A stretch of 64,000 nt of DNA from positions 248,001-312,000 of the forward strand of contig NZ_JBIWDK010000002.1 of assembly GCF_044761985.1 (NCBI RefSeq), read 5' to 3'. Positions 17,833-26,816 of this stretch are shown here, one piece after another (positions within the stretch are counted from its first letter, which is position 1; every line of letters begins with the position of its first letter). Made by a program: the position numbers and the translations under genes. This DNA comes from Peribacillus sp044761985 (GTDB taxonomy: Bacteria > Bacillota > Bacilli > Bacillales > DSM-1321). The notes under the pieces were generated by a model. That model was not told the DNA's origin, ran no database searches, and saw only the letters and a list, made by a program, of their open reading frames with translations.

Positions 17833-18651
17833 ATGTTAAAACCTATATTCACCGCAACCGCTCTTTCTTCCTTCATCTTACTAGCTGGATGTTCGTTCGA
17901 TTTTTCATCGGATGAGAAGAAAGAACAAAAAGAAGAACAATCATCCCAGAATGCCTCAGAAGAAACGCAGAAGGATGATTCTGCAGGGCAAGTCAAACAT
18001 CAAGTTGCCGTCGATACAACGGCAAAACCTGCCCAGGAAGGCCTTCAGACATTAGCCGAGCCTGAAAGTATACCAGTCTTGGTCAATAAACAATACAGCC
18101 TTCCCGAAAGTTACAAACCGACTGACCTGATCTATCCAAAAGTCGATTTCATCTTCGAGGATAAAATCGAGAAACGGATGATGAGAAAAGAAGCCGGTAA
18201 AGCGCTAGAGAAAATGTTCCAAGCGGCTGAAAAAGACAATATGCATCTAGCCGGCGTTTCCGCTTACCGCTCGCACCAAACTCAGATCGCCATCTTCAGC
18301 AACTATGTCGCACAGGACGGCGAAGAAAAGGCTAAAACATATAGTGCCCTGCCTGGAACAAGCGAGCATGAGACAGGGTTATCCATTGATGTCACAACAC
18401 ATGACGGGGCCTGTGCTGCCCAAGACTGCTTTGGTGACTCAGAAGAATCTTCATGGCTTGCAAAGAACGCCCACGAGTATGGATTCATCATCCGGTATCC
18501 TGAGGGGAAAGAGGATATCACGGGCTACAAGTATGAACCATGGCACATCCGCTACGTCGGTGTCGATGTCGCTACAGAGATATTTGAGGCCAACAGCACA
18601 TTGGAAGAATATTATAACGCTGTACCGGTAGAAGCCAGTACTAAGAAATAA
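17833..18651 (+). CDS. VanY-type D-alanyl-D-alanine carboxypeptidase lipoprotein
   Basis: 272 residues. A lipoprotein signal peptide ends at LLAGC, so Cys19 would be lipidated and the enzyme held on the outer face of the membrane. An acidic, low-complexity linker (about 25-60) leads to a VanY/LdcB domain. Zinc-site motifs are visible: SEHETGLSIDVT (SxHxxG...D) and EPWHIRYVG. It should trim the terminal D-Ala of peptidoglycan stem peptides. AAGGAG is eight bases before the ATG. No vanA/vanH/vanX-like genes are nearby, so this is probably ordinary wall maturation and not glycopeptide resistance. Confidence 0.88.
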   Translation: MLKPIFTATALSSFILLAGCSFDFSSDEKKEQKEEQSSQNASEETQKDDSAGQVKHQVAVDTTAKPAQEGLQTLAEPESIPVLVNKQYSLPESYKPTDLIYPKVDFIFEDKIEKRMMRKEAGKALEKMFQAAEKDNMHLAGVSAYRSHQTQIAIFSNYVAQDGEEKAKTYSALPGTSEHETGLSIDVTTHDGACAAQDCFGDSEESSWLAKNAHEYGFIIRYPEGKEDITGYKYEPWHIRYVGVDVATEIFEANSTLEEYYNAVPVEASTKK

Positions 18652-18657
18652 CAAATG

Positions 18658-18688
18658 GGGGTGTCCGAGGGTGGACGCCCCTTTTTTT
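18658..18688 (+). terminator. Terminator of the carboxypeptidase gene
   Basis: GGGGTGTCC pairs with GGACGCCCC (one G-C/T-G imperfection) followed by seven T, immediately after the stop. Confidence 0.85.
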
Positions 18689-18690
18689 GA

Positions 18691-18714
18691 GTTTAATCAA
18701 ACGTTTGATTAAAC
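18691..18714. repeat. 24-base perfect palindrome
   Basis: GTTTAATCAAAC followed directly by GTTTGATTAAAC is a perfect inverted repeat without a spacer. It lies between two convergent genes right after a terminator. The form resembles a TetR-family operator, but no promoter is evident beside it. Confidence 0.7.
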
Positions 18715-18818
18715 CCATTACTTGCTGGTATCTCTAGCTTTAGACGTTCATAGAACAAAAGAAAGTGCCTCTAGTTTCAATGGTAATTCACTGCTCTCCC
18801 TTGATCAACACGGGGATA

Positions 18819-19457
18819 TTAATGAACCCGTAACAATTGGATTAATTCTATGATTCTTTCATCCTCACCCGGGTCAACGTACACGCGCTTTGTTTGGGTA
18901 ATTATGTCTGTATAGAACTTCTCACCAGCAGGATACCTCCCGTCCCAGCGTAAAGGGACATTATATACATGAATTGTACCGTCCCCATTGCTAGAATACG
19001 TAACGGATCCATCCACCAAGCGAGAACCTGCTAACTGAACAACATCTTTTGGATAGGCAGCACTTGTGTCATCATTAGGATTGAGCGGAGTGCCTGCTGG
19101 AAAATGCCTCACATTCAATTCATCAATATCCTGATTCGCGCCAAGCTGCAACCAAATTCTAGCATACTCAATCTGTTCAGTAGAGTACATGGATAGTGTT
19201 TGTTTCCCTTTCTTATCACCTGTTTGTTTCCCATCACTTTCCGGTGAGGGAGCGATGTCATTCGCCGCTTCGTCATCTGCCCCCCCTAGCTCATCTGTTG
19301 CTCTACTCTCATCTATGCCGGATACTTCTTCTGAATCTGACATTACATCTTTTCCTGAAGAATCAACTGCGGATTCTTTACCAGCACATCCTACAAGCAT
19401 TCCTGATAACAACAATGAAGCCCCATAAAATAAGAGTTTCCTAATTAGCTTTTTCAT
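18819..19457 (-). CDS. Conserved Bacillus lipoprotein, unknown function
   Basis: 212 residues from the ATG at 19457, which follows AAGGA. The signal peptide ends in a lipobox (GMLVGC, lipidated Cys about residue 24), then a long acidic Ser/Asp/Glu linker (about 25-85) and a compact C-terminal domain (EQIEYARIWLQLG ... NGDGTIHVYNVPLRWDGRYP ... VYVDPGEDERI). I recognise the pattern from hypothetical lipoproteins of Bacillus but know no function. The longer frame from 19481 adds eight residues without a better ribosome site. It converges with the carboxypeptidase gene. Confidence 0.75.
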   Translation of the reverse strand: MKKLIRKLLFYGASLLLSGMLVGCAGKESAVDSSGKDVMSDSEEVSGIDESRATDELGGADDEAANDIAPSPESDGKQTGDKKGKQTLSMYSTEQIEYARIWLQLGANQDIDELNVRHFPAGTPLNPNDDTSAAYPKDVVQLAGSRLVDGSVTYSSNGDGTIHVYNVPLRWDGRYPAGEKFYTDIITQTKRVYVDPGEDERIIELIQLLRVH

Positions 19458-19580
19458 CGCCCCAGTCCTTCCTATTCCCACGGTTATATTTACCGTTCTC
19501 TAAATTGTAGTATATTGGAAATTTATACTAAAATCATTATCAAAAATATGAGGAGTGGGTTTGATGATGATTGTGACAGC

Positions 19581-19626
19581 AAAAAAAATAAGGCACCGCT
19601 TCTCGTCAGAAGCGGCGCCTTTTTTT
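19581..19626 (-). terminator. Terminator of the glycolytic operon, after eno
   Basis: AGGCACCGCTTCT (19591-19603) pairs with AGAAGCGGCGCCT (19608-19620) with one mismatch. A and T runs flank both sides, so it may work in both directions. Confidence 0.88.
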
Positions 19627-19628
19627 CA

Positions 19629-20924
19629 TTATTTCTTCAAGTTATAGAAAGATTTCAAGCCGCCATAGACAGCCAAGTCACCAAGTTGGTCTTCGATGCG
19701 AAGAAGTTGGTTGTACTTAGCAATACGGTCTGTACGGGACATGGAACCTGTTTTGATTTGCCCTGCATTTGTCGCAACAGCGATGTCAGCGATCGTTGCA
19801 TCCTCTGTTTCACCTGAACGGTGAGAAACGACGGCTGTATAACCAGCGCGTTTAGCCATTTCGATGGCATCGAACGTTTCAGTCAATGTACCGATTTGGT
19901 TTACTTTGATTAAGATGGAGTTGCCGATACCTTTTTCGATACCTTCAGCCAATTTTTTCGTGTTCGTAACGAATAAATCGTCACCAACCAATTGAACCTT
20001 TGTTCCAAGGCGTTCCGTTAGAAGCTTGTGACCATCCCAGTCATTTTCGTCCAAGCCATCTTCGATAGAAAGGATTGGGAACTCATTCACTAGCTCTTCA
20101 TAGAAAGCGACCATTTCTTCAGAAGTCACGCCATTGCGTCCTTCGCCAGCAAGGTCGTATTTGCCTGTTTCTTTGTTATAGAACTCAGAAGAAGCAACGT
20201 CCATACCAAGATAGATGTCTTCGCCAGCTTTGTAACCAGCTTTATCGATTGCTTCGATGATGACTTGAAGGGCTTCACGGTTTGAACCAAGGTTTGGCGC
20301 AAATCCACCTTCATCACCAACAGCTGTATTTAAGCCTTTAGATGAAAGAACCGATTTCAATGCATGGAATACTTCTGCACCCATACGGACGGCTTCTTTA
20401 AAGCTAGGAGCACCGACAGGAAGAATCATGAATTCTTGGAAGTCCACATTGTTGTCCGCATGTGATCCACCGTTAATGATGTTCATCATTGGAGTCGGAA
20501 GTTGTTTAGCATTGAATCCTCCAAGGTAGCGATACAATGGTAGTCCTGAGAATTCTGCTGCAGCATGGGCAGCGGCCATGGAAACACCAAGAATCGCATT
20601 AGCGCCCAGGTTCCCTTTGTTTTCTGTTCCATCTAATTCAATCATCGTTAAATCAAGACCAGCTTGATTGGTTACATCCAAGCCGATGACTGCTTCAGCA
20701 ATGATATTATTTACGTTATCAACTGCTTTTTGTACCCCTTTGCCAAGGTAACGAGATTTATCTCCGTCACGAAGTTCAACCGCTTCGTGTTCTCCTGTTG
20801 ATGCACCAGATGGCACGATCGCACGGCCAAAGTATCCTGACTCTGTTTGAATTTCTACTTCTACTGTTGGATTACCACGTGAATCTAGTACTTCGCGTGC
20901 ATATACATGTTCGATATACGGCAT
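19629..20924 (-). CDS. eno: Enolase
   Basis: 431 residues, full length. It interconverts 2-phosphoglycerate and phosphoenolpyruvate. The signature SIEDGLDENDWDG, the lysine loop ILIKVNQIGTLTET and the SHRSGETEDATIAD loop carry the Mg-binding acids and catalytic Lys residues. Last gene of cggR-gapA-pgk-tpiA-gpmI-eno, 27 bases after gpmI, followed by a strong terminator. In Bacillus enolase also associates with the RNA degradosome; that is family knowledge. Confidence 0.98.
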   Translation of the reverse strand: MPYIEHVYAREVLDSRGNPTVEVEIQTESGYFGRAIVPSGASTGEHEAVELRDGDKSRYLGKGVQKAVDNVNNIIAEAVIGLDVTNQAGLDLTMIELDGTENKGNLGANAILGVSMAAAHAAAEFSGLPLYRYLGGFNAKQLPTPMMNIINGGSHADNNVDFQEFMILPVGAPSFKEAVRMGAEVFHALKSVLSSKGLNTAVGDEGGFAPNLGSNREALQVIIEAIDKAGYKAGEDIYLGMDVASSEFYNKETGKYDLAGEGRNGVTSEEMVAFYEELVNEFPILSIEDGLDENDWDGHKLLTERLGTKVQLVGDDLFVTNTKKLAEGIEKGIGNSILIKVNQIGTLTETFDAIEMAKRAGYTAVVSHRSGETEDATIADIAVATNAGQIKTGSMSRTDRIAKYNQLLRIEDQLGDLAVYGGLKSFYNLKK

Positions 20925-20951
20925 TTAAATCTCTCCTTTTTTATTGCTGTT

Positions 20952-22487
20952 TTATTTAAATAATAGGGATTTACCCGTCATTTCGACAGGTTTTTCAACT
21001 CCAAGCAAATCAAGCATCGTTGGAGCCAAATCACCTAGAATTCCACCTGTTCTTAATGTTACCTGATTTTTTGTGACAATGACAGGTACAGGGTTTGTTG
21101 TATGTGCTGTCATTGGGTTCCCTTCAAGCGTCACGACTTCATCGGCATTTCCGTGATCGGCCGTGATGATGGCTGTACCGCCCTTTGCAACGATTAGGTC
21201 GACAATCTTACCAAGGCATTCATCGACGGTTTCAATCGCTTTAATAGTAGGCTCTAGCATCCCTGAGTGACCAACCATATCCGGATTGGCAAAATTCAAG
21301 AGAATCGCATCAAAGCGGTCCGCCTCAATTTGCTCCAGCAAAGCATCCATCACTTCATAGGCACTCATTTCAGGTTGTAGATCGTATGTAGCAACCTTTG
21401 GAGAATTAATTAGGATTCTCTCTTCGCCAGGAAACTTCTCTTCACGGCCACCGCTCATGAAAAATGTCACATGTGGATATTTTTCCGTTTCAGCGATACG
21501 AAGCTGTGTAAGATTGTTTTGAGAAAGTACTTCTCCTATTGTATTATCAAGATTTGTCGGCTTAAAAGCAACATATCCGTCAACAGTTTCCGAGAAATGT
21601 GTCAAACAGACAAAATGAAGGTGCTCAGGATGTCCCGGACCACGATCGAATGAACGGAAGTCCTTGTTCGTGAACGTATTGGATATTTGAATGGCACGGT
21701 CTGGACGGAAGTTATAGAAAATAACGGCATCTTCGTCCTGTATTGTCGCTACAGGCTTACCATCTTCAGCGGTAATGACAGAAGGAATCACAAACTCATC
21801 GAAAATACCATGTTCATACGAATCGTCCACACACTCCATTGCCGAACCGTATGCTGGTCCATCTCCGTATACCATGGAACGGTATGATTTCTCCACGCGC
21901 TCCCATCGTTTATCTCGGTCCATCGAGTAATAACGTCCGGAAATGGTAGCGAATTGTCCTACACCAATTTCCTTCATTTTGGCTTCGGCATCTTTAATAT
22001 ACCCTTTTGCCGTTTTCGGTCCGACATCTCGGCCATCCAAAAATGCATGAACAAATACATCTTTGACGCCTTCTTTCGCTGCCAGCTTCAGAAGGGCATA
22101 TAAATGCTCAATATGACTGTGTACGCCACCATCTGAAAGTAAACCGAACAAGTGAAGGGCCGTACCCTTTTCCTTGGCATGGGTCATGGCATCAAGTAAT
22201 GTTGGGTTTTCCGCGAATTCGCCTTCACGAATGGCAAGATTGACACGCGTCAAGCTTTGATAGACGATCCGCCCTGCCCCGATATTCAAGTGTCCTACTT
22301 CAGAATTCCCCATTTGACCCGCAGGTAGACCAACCGCTTCCCCACTTGCAGTTAAATGCGAGTGAGGATATTGTTCCCAAAATCGATCGAAATTAGGCTT
22401 TTTTGCATGATAAACTGCATTTCCCTCTTCTTCCTTCCGGCATCCAAAGCCGTCTAAGATGATAAGAGCGACAGGCGATTTACTCAT
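20952..22487 (-). CDS. gpmI: 2,3-bisphosphoglycerate-independent phosphoglycerate mutase
   Basis: 511 residues, full length. It is the manganese-dependent enzyme that moves phosphate between C3 and C2 of glycerate. The metal-binding start (LIILDGFG), the serine loop with the phosphorylated Ser62 (GNSEVGHLNIGAGR) and the ITADHGNADEV motif near 440 are all present. Its ATG overlaps the end of tpiA by eight bases, so translation is probably coupled. The Mn and pH sensitivity of this family matters in sporulating bacilli. Confidence 0.98.
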   Translation of the reverse strand: MSKSPVALIILDGFGCRKEEEGNAVYHAKKPNFDRFWEQYPHSHLTASGEAVGLPAGQMGNSEVGHLNIGAGRIVYQSLTRVNLAIREGEFAENPTLLDAMTHAKEKGTALHLFGLLSDGGVHSHIEHLYALLKLAAKEGVKDVFVHAFLDGRDVGPKTAKGYIKDAEAKMKEIGVGQFATISGRYYSMDRDKRWERVEKSYRSMVYGDGPAYGSAMECVDDSYEHGIFDEFVIPSVITAEDGKPVATIQDEDAVIFYNFRPDRAIQISNTFTNKDFRSFDRGPGHPEHLHFVCLTHFSETVDGYVAFKPTNLDNTIGEVLSQNNLTQLRIAETEKYPHVTFFMSGGREEKFPGEERILINSPKVATYDLQPEMSAYEVMDALLEQIEADRFDAILLNFANPDMVGHSGMLEPTIKAIETVDECLGKIVDLIVAKGGTAIITADHGNADEVVTLEGNPMTAHTTNPVPVIVTKNQVTLRTGGILGDLAPTMLDLLGVEKPVEMTGKSLLFK

Positions 22488-23241
22488 ATTGACCAGCCTC
22501 CAACAATTGTAAAAATGAATCGGGTTTCAAGCTTGCGCCACCAACCAAAGCACCATCGATATCTGGTTGAGCCATATATTCCTTGATGTTTTCAGGTTTC
22601 ACACTACCACCATATTGAATGCGGACCGCTTCTGCCGCTTCTTTAGAAAACTTGTTAGCCACAACTGAACGGATATGGGCACACACTTCATTGGCATCCT
22701 CAGCAGATGATGACTTGCCAGTTCCGATGGCCCAAATTGGTTCATAGGCAATGACCGTTTGTTTCAATTGATCTTCAGTTAGACCGGCAAGGCCTTTTTC
22801 AATCTGCCCTCCAACGAAATCATTGGTTTCGCCAGCTTCCCTTTGCTCAAGTGTTTCCCCACAGCAAACGATAGGTGTCAGGTTATGTTTAAAAGCGGCA
22901 TGCACTTTCTTATTCACGGCTTCATCCGTTTCATTAAACATTTCACGGCGTTCAGAATGACCAAGGATGACATAGGAAACGCCGATATCAGCAAGGGAAA
23001 TCGGGCTGATTTCTCCAGTGAATGCGCCATTTTCTTCATAGTGCATATTTTGTGCACCAATCTTCACATCTGTTCCTTGTGCTGATTGAACAAGTTGATT
23101 CAAAAATAATGCCGGAGCACAGACTACCGAATCAATCTTATCCGCTTTTGGAATTAGTGTATTGACTTCTTCTAAAAACCCGGTCGCTTCTGATAATGTT
23201 TTATTCATTTTCCAGTTACCTGCAATAATCGGTTTTCTCAT
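22480..23241 (-). CDS. tpiA: Triosephosphate isomerase
   Basis: 253 residues, the family length, from the ATG at 23241 (MRKPIIAGNWKMNKT). A longer frame from 23286 adds 15 unconserved residues. Lys (GNWKMNK), the catalytic His in ILGHSERRE and the catalytic Glu in AYEPIWAIGTG are present, as is the phosphate loop QYGGSVKPEN. It interconverts dihydroxyacetone phosphate and glyceraldehyde 3-phosphate. It is 47 bases after pgk and overlaps gpmI. Confidence 0.98.
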   Translation of the reverse strand: MRKPIIAGNWKMNKTLSEATGFLEEVNTLIPKADKIDSVVCAPALFLNQLVQSAQGTDVKIGAQNMHYEENGAFTGEISPISLADIGVSYVILGHSERREMFNETDEAVNKKVHAAFKHNLTPIVCCGETLEQREAGETNDFVGGQIEKGLAGLTEDQLKQTVIAYEPIWAIGTGKSSSAEDANEVCAHIRSVVANKFSKEAAEAVRIQYGGSVKPENIKEYMAQPDIDGALVGGASLKPDSFLQLLEAGQYE

Positions 23242-23288
23242 TCGTTCTCCATCCCTTCTAGAGTTGTTATTTTCTCGGATTGTCATTC

Positions 23289-24473
23289 TTACTTATCGTT
23301 CAAAGCCACGACGCCTGGTAATTCCTTACCTTCCATGAACTCAAGAGAGGCACCGCCACCCGTTGAAATATGGGACATCTTCTCGGCAAGACCGAACTTC
23401 TCCGCTGCTGCCGCTGAATCGCCGCCGCCCACGATGCTGTATGTATCTTTTGCATCCGCTAAGGCTTTTGCAACTGCTTTCGTTCCATTCGCAAATTTAT
23501 CAAATTCAAATACACCCATCGGTCCGTTCCAAATGACCAACTTAGATCCTTTAATGACATCTGCAAAAAGTTCGCTTGTTTTAGGTCCAATATCAAGACT
23601 CATTTTATCACTTGGGATTGAATCGATATCGACAATTTCCGTTTCCGCATCAGGAGAAAATTCCGCTGTAACGACCGCATCGATCGGCAAATGCATTTTG
23701 ACGCCTTTTGCCTTCGCACTTTCAATGAATGACTTGGCCAGTTCGATTTTATCTTCTTCCAATAACGACGTGCCAACTTCATGGCCTTGGGCTTTAATAA
23801 AGGTATAACCCAATCCACCGCCAATTATCAAGTGATCCACTTTTTCTAAAAGATTTTCGATGACGCCGATTTTATCTTTTACTTTAGCTCCACCGATGAT
23901 GGCGGTAAATGGACGATCAGGTTCGGATAAAGCTTTTCCTAAAACGGAAAGTTCCTTTTCCATCAACAATCCGGCAACGGCTGGAAGATGGTGGGCAATT
24001 CCTTCTGTTGACGCATGGGCACGGTGAGCTGCCCCGAAAGCATCATTGACATAGACATCTGCAAGTTTCGCAAATTCCTTCGCCAATTCGGGATCATTCT
24101 TTTCTTCCCCAGGATAAAAGCGTACGTTTTCCAGCAATAGAAGCTCGCCATCCTTTAACCCTTCGATGATGGATTGTACAGCCTCTCCATATGCTTCATC
24201 AGCTCTCTGTACGTCTTTGCCGATCAGCTGGCTCAATCTTTCTGCAACAGGAGCTAAGCGTAATTCTTCTACAACTTGTCCCTTAGGACGACCAAGGTGA
24301 CTGGCTAATATAACTTTTGCCCCTTGTTCGATTAAGTACGTGATAGTCGGTAATGCAGCCTTGATTCTCGTATCATCGGAAATCTTACCATCCTGCATCG
24401 GAACGTTGAAGTCCACTCGACAAAATACGCGTTTTCCTTTTAATTCAATATCTTTAATCGACTTTTTATTCAT
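23289..24473 (-). CDS. pgk: Phosphoglycerate kinase
   Basis: 394 residues, full length. It makes ATP from 1,3-bisphosphoglycerate. The N-terminal substrate domain (RVDFNVPMQDGKISDDTR, then HLGRPKG) and the C-terminal nucleotide domain (GPMGVFEFDKFANGT, then GGGDSAAAAEKFG) are intact. AAGGAGG is 10 bases upstream. The 200-base gap from gapA holds a terminator, a promoter and a hairpin, so pgk to eno can be transcribed separately from cggR-gapA. Confidence 0.98.
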   Translation of the reverse strand: MNKKSIKDIELKGKRVFCRVDFNVPMQDGKISDDTRIKAALPTITYLIEQGAKVILASHLGRPKGQVVEELRLAPVAERLSQLIGKDVQRADEAYGEAVQSIIEGLKDGELLLLENVRFYPGEEKNDPELAKEFAKLADVYVNDAFGAAHRAHASTEGIAHHLPAVAGLLMEKELSVLGKALSEPDRPFTAIIGGAKVKDKIGVIENLLEKVDHLIIGGGLGYTFIKAQGHEVGTSLLEEDKIELAKSFIESAKAKGVKMHLPIDAVVTAEFSPDAETEIVDIDSIPSDKMSLDIGPKTSELFADVIKGSKLVIWNGPMGVFEFDKFANGTKAVAKALADAKDTYSIVGGGDSAAAAEKFGLAEKMSHISTGGGASLEFMEGKELPGVVALNDK

Positions 24474-24523
24474 AATCCAAGAACCTCCTTAGATATGGTT
24501 ACTATATTTTCCACTCTATTAGT

Positions 24524-24558
24524 AAAAAGGGAGTCAACGACTTTCCAACTCCCTTTTT
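24524..24558 (-). promoter_or_regulatory. 5' hairpin of the pgk transcript
   Basis: AAAAAGGGAGT (24524-24534) pairs perfectly with ACTCCCTTTTT (24548-24558) around a 13-base loop. On the minus strand it begins within a few bases of the start predicted from the promoter at 24568-24597. A T run closes it, so it could be a weak attenuator or an mRNA-stabilising stem. Confidence 0.6.
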
Positions 24559-24567
24559 CTCTTTTCC

Positions 24568-24597
24568 ATTATAATCTGTAAACGGATAATTATCCAA
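24568..24597 (-). promoter_or_regulatory. Internal promoter upstream of pgk
   Basis: TTGGAT (24592-24597), an 18-base spacer and a perfect TATAAT (24568-24573). It lies between the gapA terminator and pgk. Confidence 0.55.
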
Positions 24598-24621
24598 AAA
24601 CAAGCGTTTTTTATGCTGTTA

Positions 24622-24652
24622 TAAAAAAAACCTCACCTTCGTGAGGTTTTTT
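24622..24652 (-). terminator. Terminator after gapA
   Basis: On the minus strand AACCTCAC pairs with GTGAGGTT around GAAG, followed by eight T. It is a strong-looking terminator inside the operon, expected to reduce read-through from gapA to pgk. Confidence 0.85.
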
Positions 24653-24673
24653 ACTATTTATAATTTAAGCGAA

Positions 24674-25681
24674 TTACAGACCTTTTTTAGCAAGATATCC
24701 AATTAAGTCTACAACACGGTTAGAGTATCCTGTTTCATTATCATACCAAGATAATACTTTTACCATGTTACCTTCCATGACCATTGTAGAAAGCGCATCA
24801 ATTGTAGAAGAAGATGGGTTTCCGTTATAGTCACCAGATACTAGTGGAAGTTCACTGTATTCAAGAATGCCTTTAAGTTCGCCTTCAGACGCTTTTTTGA
24901 ACGCTGCATTTACTTCTTCAGCTGTCACGTCTTTTTCAAGCTCAGCCACTAAGTCCACTACAGACACGTTTGGTGTAGGTACACGCATTGCCATACCATT
25001 TAATTTTCCTTTTAACTCAGGAAGGACAAGCGCTACAGCTTTAGCTGCACCTGTTGTTGTCGGAATGATATTTTCAGCAGCTGCACGTGCACGGCGATAA
25101 TCTTTATGAGGTAAGTCTAGAATTTGTTGGTCATTTGTATATGAGTGAACAGTTGTCATCATTCCACGTTTAATACCAAATTGTTCTTGAAGGACTTTAG
25201 CAAAAGGAGCTAAGCAGTTTGTCGTACAAGATGCATTTGAAATAACGTGATGGTTTGCTGCGTCATATTTTTCTTCATTTACACCCATGACAATTGTAAT
25301 ATCTTCATCAGAGGCAGGAGCAGAGATGATGACTTTCTTCGCACCAGCTTCTAAATGTTTAGCTGCATCGGCACGTTTTGTAAAACGTCCTGTTGATTCA
25401 ACGACAACTTCTACACCAAGTTCGCCCCAACCTAATTGTGCTGGATCACGTTCAGCCAATACTTTGACTTTATGTCCATCAACTACCAGGTAATCCCCGT
25501 CCACTGTTACTTTCTCTTGTAGAGAACCATGAATGGAGTCATATTGTAGAAGGTGTGCCAACATATTAGCATCCGTTAAGTCGTTAATAGCGACGATGTC
25601 CACCTCTGGATTTTTTAATGCTGCGCGGAATACGTTACGTCCAATACGTCCAAAACCATTAATACCAACTTTTACTGTCAT
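24674..25681 (-). CDS. gapA: Glyceraldehyde-3-phosphate dehydrogenase (glycolytic)
   Basis: 335 residues, full length. The NAD-binding opening INGFGRIGRNVFR and the catalytic cysteine in SNASCTTNC (about 152) are present. It oxidises glyceraldehyde 3-phosphate with NAD and phosphate. Its position right after cggR identifies the glycolytic enzyme (GapA) rather than gluconeogenic GapB. AGAGGAGG precedes the ATG. The gap from cggR is 35 bases; in B. subtilis the cggR-gapA mRNA is cut near the end of cggR, which favours gapA, but I cannot see the cleavage site here. Confidence 0.97.
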   Translation of the reverse strand: MTVKVGINGFGRIGRNVFRAALKNPEVDIVAINDLTDANMLAHLLQYDSIHGSLQEKVTVDGDYLVVDGHKVKVLAERDPAQLGWGELGVEVVVESTGRFTKRADAAKHLEAGAKKVIISAPASDEDITIVMGVNEEKYDAANHHVISNASCTTNCLAPFAKVLQEQFGIKRGMMTTVHSYTNDQQILDLPHKDYRRARAAAENIIPTTTGAAKAVALVLPELKGKLNGMAMRVPTPNVSVVDLVAELEKDVTAEEVNAAFKKASEGELKGILEYSELPLVSGDYNGNPSSSTIDALSTMVMEGNMVKVLSWYDNETGYSNRVVDLIGYLAKKGL

Positions 25682-25716
25682 GAAAAATTCCTCCTCTTAA
25701 GTTCGAAAATATTTTA

Positions 25717-26751
25717 TTAAAGGGTATGATATCCCTGAATTAACTCCATTGCTGCCGCCTCATCCGTAATCAAAACCGTGGATGAAGGAGCGCCTTTCAT
25801 ATAGGAACGGATTGCCTTCGCTTTAGTCTTTCCACCAGCGACAGTTATCACTCGCTTTTCTGGGCTAAGATCCTCTAATTGAATGCCGACGGTCAAGACT
25901 TTGTGGACAACAGTTCCATCTTCATCGTAATAATAACCAAACGCTTCACCTACAGCATTTCCATCATGTAGCTTTTTTAACATATCAGGTGTTGTATTTC
26001 TTCGCTTAGCCATCGCTAAAGCATCACCGATACCATGGATAATCATATCTGCAGATTTAATTTTGGTGATGACCTCTTTCATCGCAGGCTCCTTCATGAA
26101 GGAAGCATACGACTCATCGCTCAATTGATCGGGTACATACAATACCCGGTATGATGCGCGAGCTTTATGTGCCATTTTTTCTACAATCGTGTTTGCTTGG
26201 TTCTGCGTTGCTTCGCCAAGACCCCCTCGGGCTGGAACAAATGTCAATTGCATCGATGCTTCATCTGGTGATAAAGAATTGGCTACTTCGGCCATTGTCG
26301 ACCCGCCAGTAACCGCTATGGTGTTTTTCATGCTCCATTCCCGCTTCATACGGTTTGCACAGGCTTTACCCAAATCTTTTTTTACCCAAGGCGATTCATC
26401 ACAGTTTCCTGAGACGATAATGACCTCGTCAACCTGTAGCATTTCCTGCAATTGCCGCTCCATAATGTCTATACCCATTACTTCTCGCATTATTCCTTCC
26501 AATTTTTCCAGGATTTCAATCCCTTCTTCAGAAAGCAACATGCCAGAACTAAATATATTTATGAGGTTCTGACCTTTTAGAAAATCAATTTCACTTCGAA
26601 GGGTCCGCTCCGTCAAATTAAGGCTAACAGCCAGACTTCGCCTTCCCACTGGTTGCAACATTTTGATATAACGCAGGATATCATACCTTTTTTGCATAAC
26701 CGAAAGGAAATCGGGCAATAATTTTCTTTGTACTTCGAGTAATGTATGCAT
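25717..26751 (-). CDS. cggR: Central glycolytic genes repressor CggR
   Basis: 344 residues, SorC/DeoR family. An N-terminal winged helix (GRRSLAVSLNLTERTLRSEI) precedes a sugar-phosphate-binding domain (about 90-340; TGGSTMAEVA and HGIGDALAMAKRR line the effector pocket). CggR represses its own operon and is released by fructose-1,6-bisphosphate. A matching tandem operator lies just upstream at 26778-26813. Length compares with 340 in B. subtilis. Confidence 0.97.
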   Translation of the reverse strand: MHTLLEVQRKLLPDFLSVMQKRYDILRYIKMLQPVGRRSLAVSLNLTERTLRSEIDFLKGQNLINIFSSGMLLSEEGIEILEKLEGIMREVMGIDIMERQLQEMLQVDEVIIVSGNCDESPWVKKDLGKACANRMKREWSMKNTIAVTGGSTMAEVANSLSPDEASMQLTFVPARGGLGEATQNQANTIVEKMAHKARASYRVLYVPDQLSDESYASFMKEPAMKEVITKIKSADMIIHGIGDALAMAKRRNTTPDMLKKLHDGNAVGEAFGYYYDEDGTVVHKVLTVGIQLEDLSPEKRVITVAGGKTKAKAIRSYMKGAPSSTVLITDEAAAMELIQGYHTL

Positions 26752-26777
26752 GTTAAAACTCCTAATAAATCTTTATG

Positions 26778-26813
26778 GACATATTATGTCCCACCTAGTC
26801 ATTTTTTGTCCCA
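26778..26813 (-). promoter_or_regulatory. CggR operator upstream of cggR
   Basis: The minus strand reads TGGGAC, six bases, TGAC, four bases, TGGGAC, six bases, TGTC. This is the tandem layout of the B. subtilis CggR operator (CGGGAC-N6-TGTC twice with N4 between), with C to T at the first base of each half and one change in the first TGTC. It lies 27 bases upstream of the cggR start. Confidence 0.88.
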
Positions 26814-26816
26814 CTT

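Noticed and set aside
18003..18651. VanY-like gene as part of a glycopeptide-resistance cluster
   Set aside because: No vanR/S, vanH, ligase or vanX-like genes adjacent; the neighbourhood is ordinary envelope genes.
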